A DNA stretch of 64,000 nt from CAWJFJ01 sp963800065 (GTDB taxonomy: Bacteria; Actinomycetota; Acidimicrobiia; Acidimicrobiales; UBA8190), in the NCBI GenBank assembly GCA_963800065.1, contig CAWCZO010000002.1, positions 248,001-312,000 of the forward strand. The letters run 5' to 3'. Each line of letters opens with the position of its first letter. Within the stretch, counting starts at the first letter, position 1. Positions 44,101-52,448 of this stretch are shown here, in pieces. Made by a program: the position numbers and the translations under genes. Under the pieces are notes generated by a model. That model was not told the origin of the DNA. It worked only from the letters and a program-made list of their open reading frames with translations, and made no database searches.

Positions 44101-44720
44101 CCTTCGAGAAGGAGATGCTCGGGCTCTACGTGAGCGACCATCCCCTGCGAGGGGTCGAGGCGGCGCTGGCCCGGCTGGTCGAATGCTCGATCGTCGACCT
44201 GAAGGACGAAGAGGCCGGGAGTGACTCCGGGATGGGACGCGAAGGCCAGGTCCGCACCGTCGGGGGGGTCGTGACGGCTCTCGTCCGGCGCTACACGAAG
44301 CGGGGCGAGCTGATGGCGACGTTCACCCTCGAGGACCTCCACGCGTCCATCGAGGTGTTCGTCTTTCCCAAGGTCATGGCGCAGGTGGGTGCCGTCCTGG
44401 CCGACGACGCCGTGGTGGTGCTGCGCGGACGCATCGACACCCGCGACGACCAGGTGAAGCTGGTCTGTATGGAGGTGGCCCGGCCCGAGCTGGTGGTCGA
44501 GGGGGCCTCCGAGCTGCGGGTGCAGGTGCCGGTGGGGGTGCTCACCGACGGCGTCGTCGACCGCCTCAAGGAGCTGCTCGTGGAACACCCCGGGGACGAA
44601 CCGGTCTTCCTCCACGTGGGCGAGTCCGTCCTCCGGCTGTCCCCCGAATTCAACGTCAACAGCCGTCGCGGGCTCCTGGGCGAGCTGCGGGTCCTCCTGG
44701 GCCCGAACGCCATCGCCTGA
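41112..44720 (+). CDS. dnaE: DNA polymerase III alpha subunit
   Basis: Replicative polymerase catalytic subunit, 1202 residues, the usual DnaE1 length. The N-terminal PHP domain is intact (AHLHTHTEYSMLDG, GITDHGNMYGV), so PHP-dependent proofreading is possible as in mycobacteria. The palm has GPGRGSAAGCCVAYCL and the catalytic aspartates in PDIDMDFDERYR (D421, D423, D425 or D427). HhH and OB domains follow (VGGVVTALVRRYTKRG about 1056). ATG 41112 has GGAGGGG at slightly long spacing. The next gene is monocistronic. Confidence 0.97.
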   Translation: MAGERSFAHLHTHTEYSMLDGAARIGDLVDAALADGQPALGITDHGNMYGVLDFYPRCQEKGITPVIGTEAYMAGDSRHERPVRRGKVDDTGGDVDGGEKLYYHLTLLAETTQGYGNLMKLSSAAYLEGYYYKPRVDWELLERHHPGLIATTGCLGGVVLQALLANDDERALKLAGRLQDIFGRDNLFVELQDHGLAAQRRTNPALVRIARQLGAPLIATNDSHYTHRDDAVAHDALLCVQTGALIDDPKRFKFEGEEHYLKSAAEMRTLFSEVPEACDNTLLIAERANVEIEFGVNALPEFPVPDEFTGAGYEERADAYLRHLSFEGARMRYGDPLPPGVEERLNYELGVITNMGFSAYFLVVWDLIHHARTSGIRVGPGRGSAAGCCVAYCLQIVDLDPIRYDLLFERFLNPGRKQMPDIDMDFDERYRAEMIRYAAERYGDDRVAQIVTFSTIKARAAVRDAARVLGLPYVVGDRIAKAMPPLIMGRDTPLRACLDRIDGQDDGYAAAQQLREMYASDPEARRVIDVAKGLEGLRRQDGIHAAAVVITKEPLTEYLPVQRKPESGQAVTEAPIVTQYEMHGVEQLGLLKMDFLGLRNLSVIERALDLVARTEGARPDIDAIALDDADTFAALCRGDSIGVFQLEGGPMRSLMRSLAPTSFDDVAALVALYRPGPMAANMHKDYADRKNNRKPVTYLHPDLAPILGDTYGLMIYQESVMRVAQKFAGYTLAEADNLRKACGKKIRKMIRAERKKFVAGCVTQGYDETLGTALFDIIEPFADYAFNKSHSYGYGLVAYQTAWLKAHYPVEYLAALLTSVKDDKDRTAVYLGECRSLGIEVLVPDVNTSAAEFTPIVGDDGARRIVFGLAAVRNVGEGLVERIVAEREENGPFVDFYDFARRVDPMVLNKRTVESLVKAGAFDSLGHVRQGLCLVYEDIVDRTLERRREEQAGISTLFSSIEGFAADGDSAPGGPAGYADVRVPIPDTEFAKTQRLAFEKEMLGLYVSDHPLRGVEAALARLVECSIVDLKDEEAGSDSGMGREGQVRTVGGVVTALVRRYTKRGELMATFTLEDLHASIEVFVFPKVMAQVGAVLADDAVVVLRGRIDTRDDQVKLVCMEVARPELVVEGASELRVQVPVGVLTDGVVDRLKELLVEHPGDEPVFLHVGESVLRLSPEFNVNSRRGLLGELRVLLGPNAIA

Positions 44721-44743
44721 CCGCCCCGGCCGGCGTGGGCGGT
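44720..44743 (+). terminator. Possible terminator hairpin after dnaE
   Basis: ACCGCCC (44720-44726) pairs with GGGCGGT (44737-44743), a 10-nt loop between, beginning at the last base of the dnaE stop. No U-tract. Confidence 0.4.
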
Positions 44744-44915
44744 GGACGGCGGCGCCCGGGGCCCAGGCACGAACGCCGAGGTCGGCAGGTCGGTTGGGCT
44801 ACCCCCGTGCACATCCCGTATCCTGTAGGTACACCCCGGGGCCGCCACGTGGGGCAGTGTCATCGCCCTCCGCCGGTGAAGGGGGCCGGTCAGCGAGACG
44901 AACACGGAGCACGGT

Positions 44916-45602
44916 ATGCCGTTTGAGGTCGGTACCAAGGACTGCACGTCACTCAGTGATGCCGAGCTGGCCGAGATGGCCGACCTGTGCGTCGACCGGG
45001 AACCGGGGTTCGACATAGGTTTCCTGTCCAAGCAGTGCGAGGAATGGGTTCTGATCACCCTGGTCCGCGAGGGCCAGAAGCTCCGGGGCTATTCCTTCTC
45101 GACCCTGGAGCGGATCGGGGGGACCCCGTCACTGCTGATCGGGCTGTCGACGGTGGACCGGACGGTGAAGGCCGAGCAGGCCCTGCGCCTCCTGCTGGGC
45201 GACCAGTACCGCCGGGCCCTGCTCGCCTTTCCCGACGAGGACGTCCTGGTGGGCACCCGTCTGGGCGTCGCCGAGGCGTACCAGGCGTTCGCCGGGCTGG
45301 TGGACGTGGTTCCACGTCCGGACCACAAGGCCAGTGGTGAGGAGAGGGCCTGGGGTCGCCGGCTGGCCAAGCGGTTCGGCGCCGAGGGTCGGATCGACGA
45401 CCGGACGTTCGTCTTGAAGGGGGACGGCAGCACCGCCGGTGCCCTCGATCTCGGTGGTCCCAAGGTCAAGGAGCCCGATGCCGGCGTGGTCGTTCTGTTC
45501 AAGGGTCTGGCCATCAAGCGGGGCGACAGGCTGGTGACCTTCGGGTGGGCCATGGCCGAGGACCTCGCCTCGGGGGCGCTCGCCTCCGGTCGGGCGCGCT
45601 GA
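44916..45602 (+). CDS. Conserved-looking protein of unknown function
   Basis: A 228-residue soluble protein that I do not recognise. It has mixed alpha/beta character with blocks MPFEVGTKDCTSLSDAELAEMADLC, then QCEEWVLITLVREGQKLRGYSFSTLERIGGTP, ending with GVVVLFKGLAIKRGD. Alternating hydrophobic strands and a central helix are compatible with an acetyltransferase-like fold, but no diagnostic motif is seen. ATG 44916 has a GGAG upstream. A -10-like TATCCT (44819-44824) with TTGGGC 19 nt before it lies 92 nt upstream. Normal codon use and clean length argue for a real gene. Confidence 0.7.
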   Translation: MPFEVGTKDCTSLSDAELAEMADLCVDREPGFDIGFLSKQCEEWVLITLVREGQKLRGYSFSTLERIGGTPSLLIGLSTVDRTVKAEQALRLLLGDQYRRALLAFPDEDVLVGTRLGVAEAYQAFAGLVDVVPRPDHKASGEERAWGRRLAKRFGAEGRIDDRTFVLKGDGSTAGALDLGGPKVKEPDAGVVVLFKGLAIKRGDRLVTFGWAMAEDLASGALASGRAR

Positions 45603-45618
45603 TCCACCCGATCCCCGC

Positions 45619-46335
45619 CTAAGGGCGGGGCAGGATGGCGGTGACGGTCTTGTAGCAGTGCCCGTCGCGGGGCCGGCTGACCGAGACCACGATGAAATGG
45701 GGGCGGAAGCCGAGCGCCGTCGAGAGCACCTTCCCCGACAGCCGGTCGCGCCGGGACGCCCACAGGGCGGCCATGGCCCGGCGGTCCTCCACGGGCAGCC
45801 AGTTGTCGCTGCGGGCGGCGCTGAAACGGGCCCAGACGGTCCCGTCGGCCTGCCGGCGGAAGAGGACGGGGCCGCGCCGGGGGACCACCAGGGCCACCGA
45901 GGGCCGCATGCCGTGGAACTCCCAGTACGGCGCCGAGGTGCCGGGGAAGCCCAGCAGGGGCGACTCGTCGGGGGCCACCAGGTGGCGCACCACCCGTCGG
46001 GCCCGACGTCCCCGCAGTGAGCCGATGGACGTCGGCAGGCCGGCCACGGTGACGGCCTCGGGCTGGGCCAGGTCGTCTCGTTCGGGATCGGTGGCCCAGG
46101 CCGCTTCGATGACGTCGAACGGCGACAGGTCGGCCTGGCGCTCGTCTGTCCAGTCGATGCGCAGCCGGACGACCGCCCCGGTGGCGAGGTCGACGCCGGT
46201 GGTGTCATCGGTCCCGCAGGCCAGGACCATGCAGCGGTGGGTTCCCGGAGAGCGCGCCGGGGACTTCCGGCGGCCGTGTCGCGGTGAAGAGCGGCCCCGC
46301 CGCCGCCCGGCGTCGGCCGGCGCCTCGGCCGTCAC
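45619..46335 (-). CDS. Protein of unknown function coupled to the DUF255 gene
   Basis: A 238-residue protein starting at GTG 46335, overlapping the stop of the DUF255 gene as GTGA. The first 35 residues are Arg-rich and unlike the rest, so the start may be MVLACGTDD further in (about residue 35). The body has WDRIDW-like strands (VVRLRIDWTDERQADL), APYWEFHGMRPSVALVVPRRG and HFIVVSVSRPRDGHCYKTVT. No domain recognised. Nearly all of it is co-linear with the minus-strand gene upstream, so it is likely part of that operon. Confidence 0.6.
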   Translation of the reverse strand: MTAEAPADAGRRRGRSSPRHGRRKSPARSPGTHRCMVLACGTDDTTGVDLATGAVVRLRIDWTDERQADLSPFDVIEAAWATDPERDDLAQPEAVTVAGLPTSIGSLRGRRARRVVRHLVAPDESPLLGFPGTSAPYWEFHGMRPSVALVVPRRGPVLFRRQADGTVWARFSAARSDNWLPVEDRRAMAALWASRRDRLSGKVLSTALGFRPHFIVVSVSRPRDGHCYKTVTAILPRP

Positions 46336-48452
46336 GGCGAAGTCCCGGCGCTGTGGCGGGCGCCGGCGCCCGCGTGCCGGACGCGCTCGACGGCCAGTTC
46401 CCGGTCGAGCTGGGTCGCCAGACCTTCCGGGCTGGTCGACGGCTCCCGGCAGGCGTAGTGGCGGCACACGTAGGCGAATCCGTCGACGCGGCCCTCCCAC
46501 AGGGGCGAATCGGTGCGCTCGCCCGAGGCCAGGACGGCGGTGGGCTCGAAGCGCCGCCGGAGGCCGTCCACGAGATCGGGCCGGTCGCCCGCCACCACCA
46601 CTTCGGTGATGCCCCCACCGGCCAGCCCGCACATGGCGATGGCGTGGGCGGCGGCCAGGGGATGGGTGGCGGCCACGGGGAGGAGGACGTCCAGGAGAGC
46701 CTCACCGGCGGCGGTGAGATCGTCCTCGCCGGTGAGCGCTCCCAGTCGCAACAAGGCGCCGGCGCCGACGGCGCTGGCCGAGGGCGTGGCTCCGTCGAGG
46801 AGCTCCGTGGGCCGCACCACCAGGGCCTCGGCGTCCGATCCGGTGGTGAACAGCGGGCCCCCCTCGTTGACGAAGAGCTCCAGCATGCCGTGCGCCGTCT
46901 CGCTCGCCGTGGCGAGCCATCGGGCCTCACCGGTCAGCTCGGCCACGCGGGTCAGGCAGTCGACCACCCACGCGTAGTCACCGGCATACCCGAGGTGGCG
47001 CGCCTGACCGCCCTGCCACGAGCGCAGCCACCGCCCGTCGCCGGGACGCCGGAGACGGGCGACCAGGAACTCGGCGATGCGCCGCGCCGCATCGGCCCAG
47101 TCGGTACGGCCCGTGGCGCCGGCCGCCTCGGCCAGGGCCGAGCAGAACATGGCGTTCCATTCTGTGAGGATCTTGTCGTCGAGACCGGGCCTGACCCGGC
47201 CCCGCCGGGCCTCGAAGAGAAGGCGGCGGGCCTCTTCGACGTCGGCCGGCCGTTTCAAGGGTGCCCCCAGGGGACGACGCAGGATGGAGCGACCCTCGAA
47301 GTTGCCGGCGTCGGTGACCCCGTACCATTCGGCCGCCGCCGCGCCCAGCCCGGGCCCGGCGACATCGGCGATCTCCGCCGGGTCCCACACGTAGAAGCGG
47401 CCTTCCTCGCCCTCCGAGTCGGCGTCCTCGGCGCAGTAGAGGCCGCCCTCTGGTGACGCCAGGTCCCGCAGCACGTAGGTCACGGTCTCCTCGACCACCT
47501 GGTACCAACGTCGGTCGTCGCCGTCGAGGGCGGCGCGTAGGTAGATGCGTACCAGGCCGGCCTGGTCGTAGAGCATCTTCTCGAAGTGGGGGACCGTCCA
47601 GGTGGCGTCCGTCGAGTACCGGGCGAAGCCTCCGCCGAGATGGTCGTAGATCCCCCCGGCGGCCATGGCCGCCAAAGTCGTGTCGACCATGGCCAGCGAT
47701 CCGGCGTCACCGGTGACACGGTGGTGCTCCAGGCACAACTCGAGCAGAGCGGGCTGGGGGAACTTCGGAGCCGGGCCGAAGCCACCCCAGGTGGCGTCGA
47801 ACCGCTCGGCCAGCTCGGCCGTGGCCGCCGCCAGGAGCGAGGGGAACCGCTCACCGGGGCCGGGGCCGGGGCCGGGGCCGCCGGCCCGGTCGCCGGTCCA
47901 CAGCTCATCGGGCACCGTCACCCGTCGGGCGATGGCCGAGACCAGGGCGTCGGCCTGGGACTCGACGTCCTGACGACGGTCGTGCCAGGCCTCCCCGATG
48001 GCGTCCAGCACACGGGGGAAGCCGGGCGTCCCGTGGGCGTCCCGGGGAGGGAAGTAGGTCCCGGCGAAGAAGGGTCGGCCGTCGGGAGTGAGAAAGACCG
48101 TCATCGGCCAACCCCCGCGGCCGGTCATGGCCTGGACTGCCTCCATGTAGACGGCGTCCACGTCCGGGCGTTCCTCGCGGTCCACCTTCACGGCCACGAA
48201 GCGGGCGTTCACGAGCGCCGCGGTCCGGTCGTCCTCGAAGGACTCGTGGGCCATGACGTGACACCAGTGGCAAGACGAGTACCCCACCGACAACATCACG
48301 GGCCGGTCCTCGTCCCGGGCCCGGGCGAAGGCCGCCTCTCCCCAGGGGTACCAGTCGACCGGATTGTCGGCGTGCTGGCGCAGGTAGGGACTCGTCTCCG
48401 AGGCCAGTCGGTTCACGGCGACGTCGGGGTGGTTCGGCTCACGGGAGCGCAT
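46332..48452 (-). CDS. DUF255 thioredoxin-like and six-hairpin glycosidase-like protein (YyaL type)
   Basis: A 706-residue cytosolic protein. The N-terminal thioredoxin-fold domain (about 8-170) has VNRLASETSPYLRQHADNPVDW and the conserved SSCHWCHVMAHESF (Cys-x2-Cys, about 53-60), followed by FVAVKVDREERPDVD. The remaining 500 residues form an alpha/alpha barrel domain (GGIYDHLGGGFARYSTDATWTVPHFEKMLYD). Family members occur in all kingdoms; function is unknown, with redox or sugar links proposed. ATG 48452 is chosen; 48485 is an alternative. Confidence 0.9.
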   Translation of the reverse strand: MRSREPNHPDVAVNRLASETSPYLRQHADNPVDWYPWGEAAFARARDEDRPVMLSVGYSSCHWCHVMAHESFEDDRTAALVNARFVAVKVDREERPDVDAVYMEAVQAMTGRGGWPMTVFLTPDGRPFFAGTYFPPRDAHGTPGFPRVLDAIGEAWHDRRQDVESQADALVSAIARRVTVPDELWTGDRAGGPGPGPGPGERFPSLLAAATAELAERFDATWGGFGPAPKFPQPALLELCLEHHRVTGDAGSLAMVDTTLAAMAAGGIYDHLGGGFARYSTDATWTVPHFEKMLYDQAGLVRIYLRAALDGDDRRWYQVVEETVTYVLRDLASPEGGLYCAEDADSEGEEGRFYVWDPAEIADVAGPGLGAAAAEWYGVTDAGNFEGRSILRRPLGAPLKRPADVEEARRLLFEARRGRVRPGLDDKILTEWNAMFCSALAEAAGATGRTDWADAARRIAEFLVARLRRPGDGRWLRSWQGGQARHLGYAGDYAWVVDCLTRVAELTGEARWLATASETAHGMLELFVNEGGPLFTTGSDAEALVVRPTELLDGATPSASAVGAGALLRLGALTGEDDLTAAGEALLDVLLPVAATHPLAAAHAIAMCGLAGGGITEVVVAGDRPDLVDGLRRRFEPTAVLASGERTDSPLWEGRVDGFAYVCRHYACREPSTSPEGLATQLDRELAVERVRHAGAGARHSAGTSP

Positions 48453-48542
48453 GCTACGGCGCCGGTGGGACCACGCCGTCCGCACGGGACGGTCCGCCGT
48501 CTCCCGCCATCGCCGGGCGCCGGCGCCGTAGGGTGGCGGCCC

Positions 48543-49307
48543 ATGGACCTGCGTCTCGACGGCAAGGTGGCCCTCGTCACGGGAGGATCACGGGGGATAG
48601 GGCGTGCCATCGCCACCCGCTTCGCCGAAGCCGGCGCCCACGTCATGATCGTCTCGCGCAAAGCCGATGCCCTGGCCCAGGCGGCGTCGGCCATGGCCGG
48701 CCTCGACGGCGACGTGAGGTGGAGGGCGGCGAACGCCGGGGATCCCGATGCCGCCGAGGCTTGTGTGGCCGCCACCGTCGAACAGTTCGGCTCGGTCGAC
48801 ATCCTGGTCAACAACGCCGCCACCAACCCCTTCTACGGTCGCCTGGTCGACATCGACCGGGCCCAGGCCGAGAAGACGGTCCAGGTGAACCAACTGGCCC
48901 TTCTCACCTGGACCCAGTGGGCGTGGCGGACCTCGATGCAGTCCCGGGGCGGCTCCGTCATCAACGTGGCGTCGGTGGGGGCGATGATGGTCGAGCCGGG
49001 GATCGGCTGGTACAACGTCACCAAGGCGGCGGTCGCCCACCTCACCCGCCAGCTGGCGGGTGAGCTCGGACCGGCGGTGCGGGTCAACGCCTTGGCGCCG
49101 GGACTGGTGAAGACCGATTTCGCCCGTGCCCTGTGGGAGCGCTCCGAGGAGCAGATAGCGGCGCGCCTACCGCTGGGCCGGTTGGGCCAACCCGACGACG
49201 TGGCCCAGGCGGCGCTGTTCCTGGCCTCGGACGCGGCGTCGTGGGTCACGGGTCATGTTCTCGTCGTCGACGGTGGCGCCATGGTGGTGGCGTCCGGTGG
49301 GATCTGA
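48543..49307 (+). CDS. Short-chain dehydrogenase/reductase
   Basis: A 254-residue classical SDR. NAD(P) binding is by VTGGSRGIGRAIA (about 11-23). NNAAT follows, and the catalytic Ser, Tyr and Lys are in INVASVGAMM, WYNVTKAAVAHL (YxxxK). The C-terminal VDGG motif is present. Arg-Lys in VSRKADAL (about 39) suggests NADP preference. ATG 48543 follows TAGGGT (48529-48534) by 8 nt. Substrate unknown; 3-ketoacyl-ACP-reductase-like enzymes and sugar dehydrogenases look alike. Confidence 0.88.
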   Translation: MDLRLDGKVALVTGGSRGIGRAIATRFAEAGAHVMIVSRKADALAQAASAMAGLDGDVRWRAANAGDPDAAEACVAATVEQFGSVDILVNNAATNPFYGRLVDIDRAQAEKTVQVNQLALLTWTQWAWRTSMQSRGGSVINVASVGAMMVEPGIGWYNVTKAAVAHLTRQLAGELGPAVRVNALAPGLVKTDFARALWERSEEQIAARLPLGRLGQPDDVAQAALFLASDAASWVTGHVLVVDGGAMVVASGGI

Positions 49308-49364
49308 TGTCGTCGACCGGCGCCGATGGCCGGGGTCCCGCCAGGCCCGTGGCAGGCTGGAACG

Positions 49365-50648
49365 ATGGGTGCACTGTTCGCTGACCTCGAGTTTCGGGGA
49401 CTGGTCCATCAGGTCACCGACCCGTCGGTGCCCAAGAAGCTCGACAGTGAGAGCCTGACGGTCTACGCCGGCTTCGACCCCACGGCCGACAGCCTCCACG
49501 TCGGTCACCTCCTGCAGATGTGCACCCTGCGCCGGCTCCAACTGGCCGGTCACCGGCCCATCGCCCTCGCCGGTGGAGGAACCGGGATGATCGGCGACCC
49601 GGGAGGAAAGAGCGAGGAACGCAACCTCCTTTCGGTGGAGGAACTGGCCGCCAACGTGGCCGGCATACGGACGCAACTGGGACGTCTCCTCGACTTCTCC
49701 GACGGGGCGGGGGAGCGGCGGGCTCTGCTGCTCGACAACAGTGCGTGGCTGGGAAGGGTCGGACTCATCGATTTCCTGCGCGACGTGGGTAAGCACTTCA
49801 CCGTGAACCAGATGGTGGCCAAGGAATCGGTCCGGTCGCGACTCGATCGACCCGAGCAGGGGATCTCCTTCACGGAGTTCAGCTACATGCTCCTGCAGGC
49901 CTACGACTTCCTGTGCCTGTTCGAGGCCCATGACTGCCATCTGCAGATAGGCGGAAGCGATCAGTGGGGGAACATCACCATGGGCGTCGAGCTCATCCGC
50001 AAGACGCGCCAGGCCGAGGTCTACGGGTTGACGACACCACTTCTGCTCAAGGCCGACGGCACGAAGTTCGGCAAGACCGAATCGGGCACGGTGTGGCTCG
50101 ACGCCCGACGGACCAGTCCCTATCAGCTGTACCAGTACTTCCTGCGCACCGAGGATGCGACCGTGGGCACCGTGCTGCGCATGCTCACCTTCCTCGATAA
50201 CGACACCATCCGATCGCTCGATTCGCAGACGGCCGAGAATCCCGAGCGGCGTGAGGCGCAGAGGGCGCTGGCCCGGGAGGTGTGCAACCTGGTGCACGGC
50301 GAGACCGAAGAGCGCCGCGCCGCGGCGGCGGCGGCGGCGCTCTACTCCGAGGAGATCGCCGCCCTGGACGAAGCCACATTGCTGGAGGTCTGCTCCGACG
50401 CCCCCACCAGCACGGTGCCCGCCGCAGAACTCGACCGGGGCATGGCCCTCGTCGACGCCCTCGTCACGTCGGGGCTCGTCCCTTCGAAGGGTCGGGCGCG
50501 GACGACCATCACCCAGGGGGGCACCTATGTGAACAACCGCCGTGTCGCCGACCCCGACGCGCGTCTCGGTCCGGCCGACCTGCTCTTCGGCCGCTATCTA
50601 ATCCTGCGTCGCGGACAGCGGGACTACCATCTCCTGCGGTTCGAGTGA
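49365..50648 (+). CDS. tyrS: Tyrosyl-tRNA synthetase
   Basis: Charges tRNA-Tyr. The 427 residues begin MGALFADLEFRGLVHQVTD; class I motifs are ADSLHVGHL (HIGH form, about 41-49) and KFGKTESG (KMSKS form, about 229). GGGTGMIGDPGGKSEER and the QIGGSDQWGNI block fit TyrRS. The C-terminus has an S4 RNA-binding domain (SKGRARTTITQGGTYVNNRRV). ATG 49365 lies 6 nt after CAGGCT, so it may be leaderless too, but the box is weak. Confidence 0.97.
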   Translation: MGALFADLEFRGLVHQVTDPSVPKKLDSESLTVYAGFDPTADSLHVGHLLQMCTLRRLQLAGHRPIALAGGGTGMIGDPGGKSEERNLLSVEELAANVAGIRTQLGRLLDFSDGAGERRALLLDNSAWLGRVGLIDFLRDVGKHFTVNQMVAKESVRSRLDRPEQGISFTEFSYMLLQAYDFLCLFEAHDCHLQIGGSDQWGNITMGVELIRKTRQAEVYGLTTPLLLKADGTKFGKTESGTVWLDARRTSPYQLYQYFLRTEDATVGTVLRMLTFLDNDTIRSLDSQTAENPERREAQRALAREVCNLVHGETEERRAAAAAAALYSEEIAALDEATLLEVCSDAPTSTVPAAELDRGMALVDALVTSGLVPSKGRARTTITQGGTYVNNRRVADPDARLGPADLLFGRYLILRRGQRDYHLLRFE

Positions 50649-50685
50649 CGGGCCCACCGGGTCCGCTCGCTCGCCGGGAGGCACC

Positions 50686-50757
50686 ATGACCCAGCACGAC
50701 CAGGTCGACGAGGCCGACAGTCCACCCGCCGCCGTCGGCCCGCGGCCCGGCGGGTGA
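50686..50757 (+). CDS. 23-residue ORF ahead of a small membrane protein
   Basis: ATG 50686 follows GGGAGG by 4 nt, a strong ribosome site, and runs 23 codons (MTQHDQVDEADSPPAAVGPR...) to TGA 50755. The next ORF starts at GTG 50754, overlapping this stop. It is either a leader ORF coupled to the membrane protein or its true N-terminus separated by a frameshift. Confidence 0.4.
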   Translation: MTQHDQVDEADSPPAAVGPRPGG

Positions 50758-50903
50758 TCCTCCTCGCTCTTCTGGCCGTGGGCGTCATCGCCGCCGTTCT
50801 GGCGGGGGCGGCGTTGAGCCTCTTCCTGCACCGTCACGGCGAGGCCGACCGGATGAGCGGCCGTCACCTCCCGGAGGATTCGTCGGAGGTGACGCAGCCG
50901 TGA
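50754..50903 (+). CDS. Small single-helix membrane protein
   Basis: A 49-residue ORF starting at GTG 50754. Residues 2-26 are one hydrophobic helix (ILLALLAVGVIAAVLAGAAL), followed by LHRHGEADRM and an acidic end (PEDSSEVTQP). Its stop is overlapped by the DUF3151 gene as GTGA. The upstream ORF supplies the ribosome site. Too short for family assignment; the tight overlaps on both sides suggest it is translated. Confidence 0.5.
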   Translation: MILLALLAVGVIAAVLAGAALSLFLHRHGEADRMSGRHLPEDSSEVTQP

Positions 50904-51361
50904 GCGACCCCGTCGACCTGACTCTGGGACCGCCCGACACCGTGCTTGACCCTCCGCACGCGGTCGCCGCCCAGCGTCTGCGTGACGCTCTCGAGGCGCC
51001 GGCCGAGAGCCGCCGTGACGCCGTGGCCGACGTGGTGCGGGCCTTCCCCGACTGGTCTGAGGCATGGGCCGCCCTGGGCGTCCTGGCCCGTGACGACGTG
51101 GAGGCCTACGCCTGTTTCCGGGTCGGCTACCACCGCGGGCTCGACGCCCTCCGGCGGTCCGGCTGGCGGGGGAGCAGCTACGTGCGGTGGGCACACCCGT
51201 CCAACCGCGGCTTCCTGCGTTGCCTCGACGGTCTCCGGGCCATGGCCGGCGCCATCGGAGAGCCGGACGAAGAGCAACGCTGCGACCTCTTCCTGCACCA
51301 GCTCGACCCGGCGTGGCCGCCGGAGGACCAGGAGGCGCCGCCCGGCGGAATCCTGCGGTGA
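50900..51361 (+). CDS. DUF3151 family protein
   Basis: A 153-residue actinobacterial DUF3151 protein of unknown function. The conserved core is AYACFRVGYHRGLDALRRSGW, then HPSNRGFLRCLDGLRAMAGAIGE and the CDLFLHQLDP block. A TPR-like helical arrangement (AVADVVRAFPDWSEAWAALGVLA) precedes it. GTG 50900 overlaps the upstream stop; a lipoprotein gene overlaps its end as GTGA, so this is a four-gene run with the flavin reductase-like gene. Confidence 0.85.
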   Translation: MSDPVDLTLGPPDTVLDPPHAVAAQRLRDALEAPAESRRDAVADVVRAFPDWSEAWAALGVLARDDVEAYACFRVGYHRGLDALRRSGWRGSSYVRWAHPSNRGFLRCLDGLRAMAGAIGEPDEEQRCDLFLHQLDPAWPPEDQEAPPGGILR

Positions 51362-51867
51362 CCGACGGACATCGACCGCTGCGGCGGGCGGATCCGGCCC
51401 GTGAGCAGCCACAGGGCAGGAGCCGGGGCCGCCGTCTGGCGTCGGCGACCATACCGGGTCTGGGGCTCGTCCTGGCGGCCTGCGGCAGCACCTTCTCGGG
51501 GACCACGCTGGCCCAGCAGGTGACGAGCTGGTCGACGAATTCCGGGTTCTCGGCATCGGTGAGCACGCTGCAGGGGGACATCCGTCGCATCGATGAGGTG
51601 CAGGACGATCCGGCCGCCCTGCCGACCGACTGCAATGTCCTCGTGATCGACGCTCTGAGCGCCAATCAGAACCTGCCCACCCCCGATCAGACGCTCACCG
51701 GCCTTCTGTCCACCGCGTATTCGGTCGCCGGCGACGCCGGCCACGACTGCCTCTCCGGAGCCGGTGACAGCTCCCGGCTGCTCGCCCTGTCGGCCACCGA
51801 GCGGACGGTGGCGCGGCAGGATCTGGTCAAGGCGCTGGCGCGCTTCGACTCGGTGACCACGCCATGA
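51358..51867 (+). CDS. Lipoprotein of unknown function
   Basis: A 169-residue protein with a lipoprotein signal: basic residues up to about 33, hydrophobic ASATIPGLGLV and the lipobox LAAC (Cys about 43), then GSTFSGTTLAQQ. The mature part is Ser/Thr/Asp-rich with a single later Cys pair (TDCNVL and HDCLSG) that could form a disulfide. Length upstream of the lipobox is unusual, so the real start may be internal. LspA (34493) would process it. GTG 51358 overlaps DUF3151; the next gene overlaps as ATGA. Confidence 0.72.
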   Translation: MTDGHRPLRRADPAREQPQGRSRGRRLASATIPGLGLVLAACGSTFSGTTLAQQVTSWSTNSGFSASVSTLQGDIRRIDEVQDDPAALPTDCNVLVIDALSANQNLPTPDQTLTGLLSTAYSVAGDAGHDCLSGAGDSSRLLALSATERTVARQDLVKALARFDSVTTP

Positions 51868-52448
51868 CCGGGACCGGCGCTGACATCGTCGGGCCCGTCC
51901 CGACCGGACGCGACGCCGATGTCTATGACCGACTGCGGCGCCGGATCCTGTGGTCGCTCCCCAGTGGGCTCTACGTTCTCGGGTCGCGTGCCGGGAGTCG
52001 GCGCAACCTGATGACGGTGAGCTGGGTCACGCAGGTCGCCCAGGAGCCGAAGCTGATCGGGGTCGGGGTCGAACGCCGGGCGCGCACCCATGAGCTCCTC
52101 ATCGACGGCGGGGTGTTCGCCCTCAGTCTCCTGGCCCGCCGGCAGCGGGCCCTGGTGCGTCATTTCGTGAAACCGGTGCAGGACGTCGACATCGACGAGG
52201 ACTCCGGCGCGGGGACCATGAACGGGGAACCGGTCCGCAGCGAGACGACTGGTGCGCCCATCCTCGACGTCGCCGTGGCCTGGCTCGACTGTGAGATCAG
52301 TCACACGCTGCCCGTCGGCAGCCACACCTGGTTCGTGGGCGAGGTGGTCGATGCCGGTGCGGCGCAGCCGGAGAACCCGTCGGACGACGTCACCGGCGAC
52401 GACGGGATCCTGCGGATGGAGGACACCCGGATGAGCTACGGCGGTTAG
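51864..52448 (+). CDS. Flavin reductase-like domain protein
   Basis: A 194-residue FMN-binding split-barrel flavin reductase (DIM6/NTAB type). Recognisable blocks are SRAGSRRNLMTVSWVTQVAQEPKLIGVGVERRA in part, with FALSLLARRQRALVRHF and the CEISHTLPVGSHTWFVGEV region. It probably reduces FMN for a partner monooxygenase or acts alone; no partner is adjacent. ATG 51864 overlaps the lipoprotein stop. Its TAG (52446-52448) overlaps the TAA of the convergent gene. Confidence 0.85.
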   Translation: MTGTGADIVGPVPTGRDADVYDRLRRRILWSLPSGLYVLGSRAGSRRNLMTVSWVTQVAQEPKLIGVGVERRARTHELLIDGGVFALSLLARRQRALVRHFVKPVQDVDIDEDSGAGTMNGEPVRSETTGAPILDVAVAWLDCEISHTLPVGSHTWFVGEVVDAGAAQPENPSDDVTGDDGILRMEDTRMSYGG

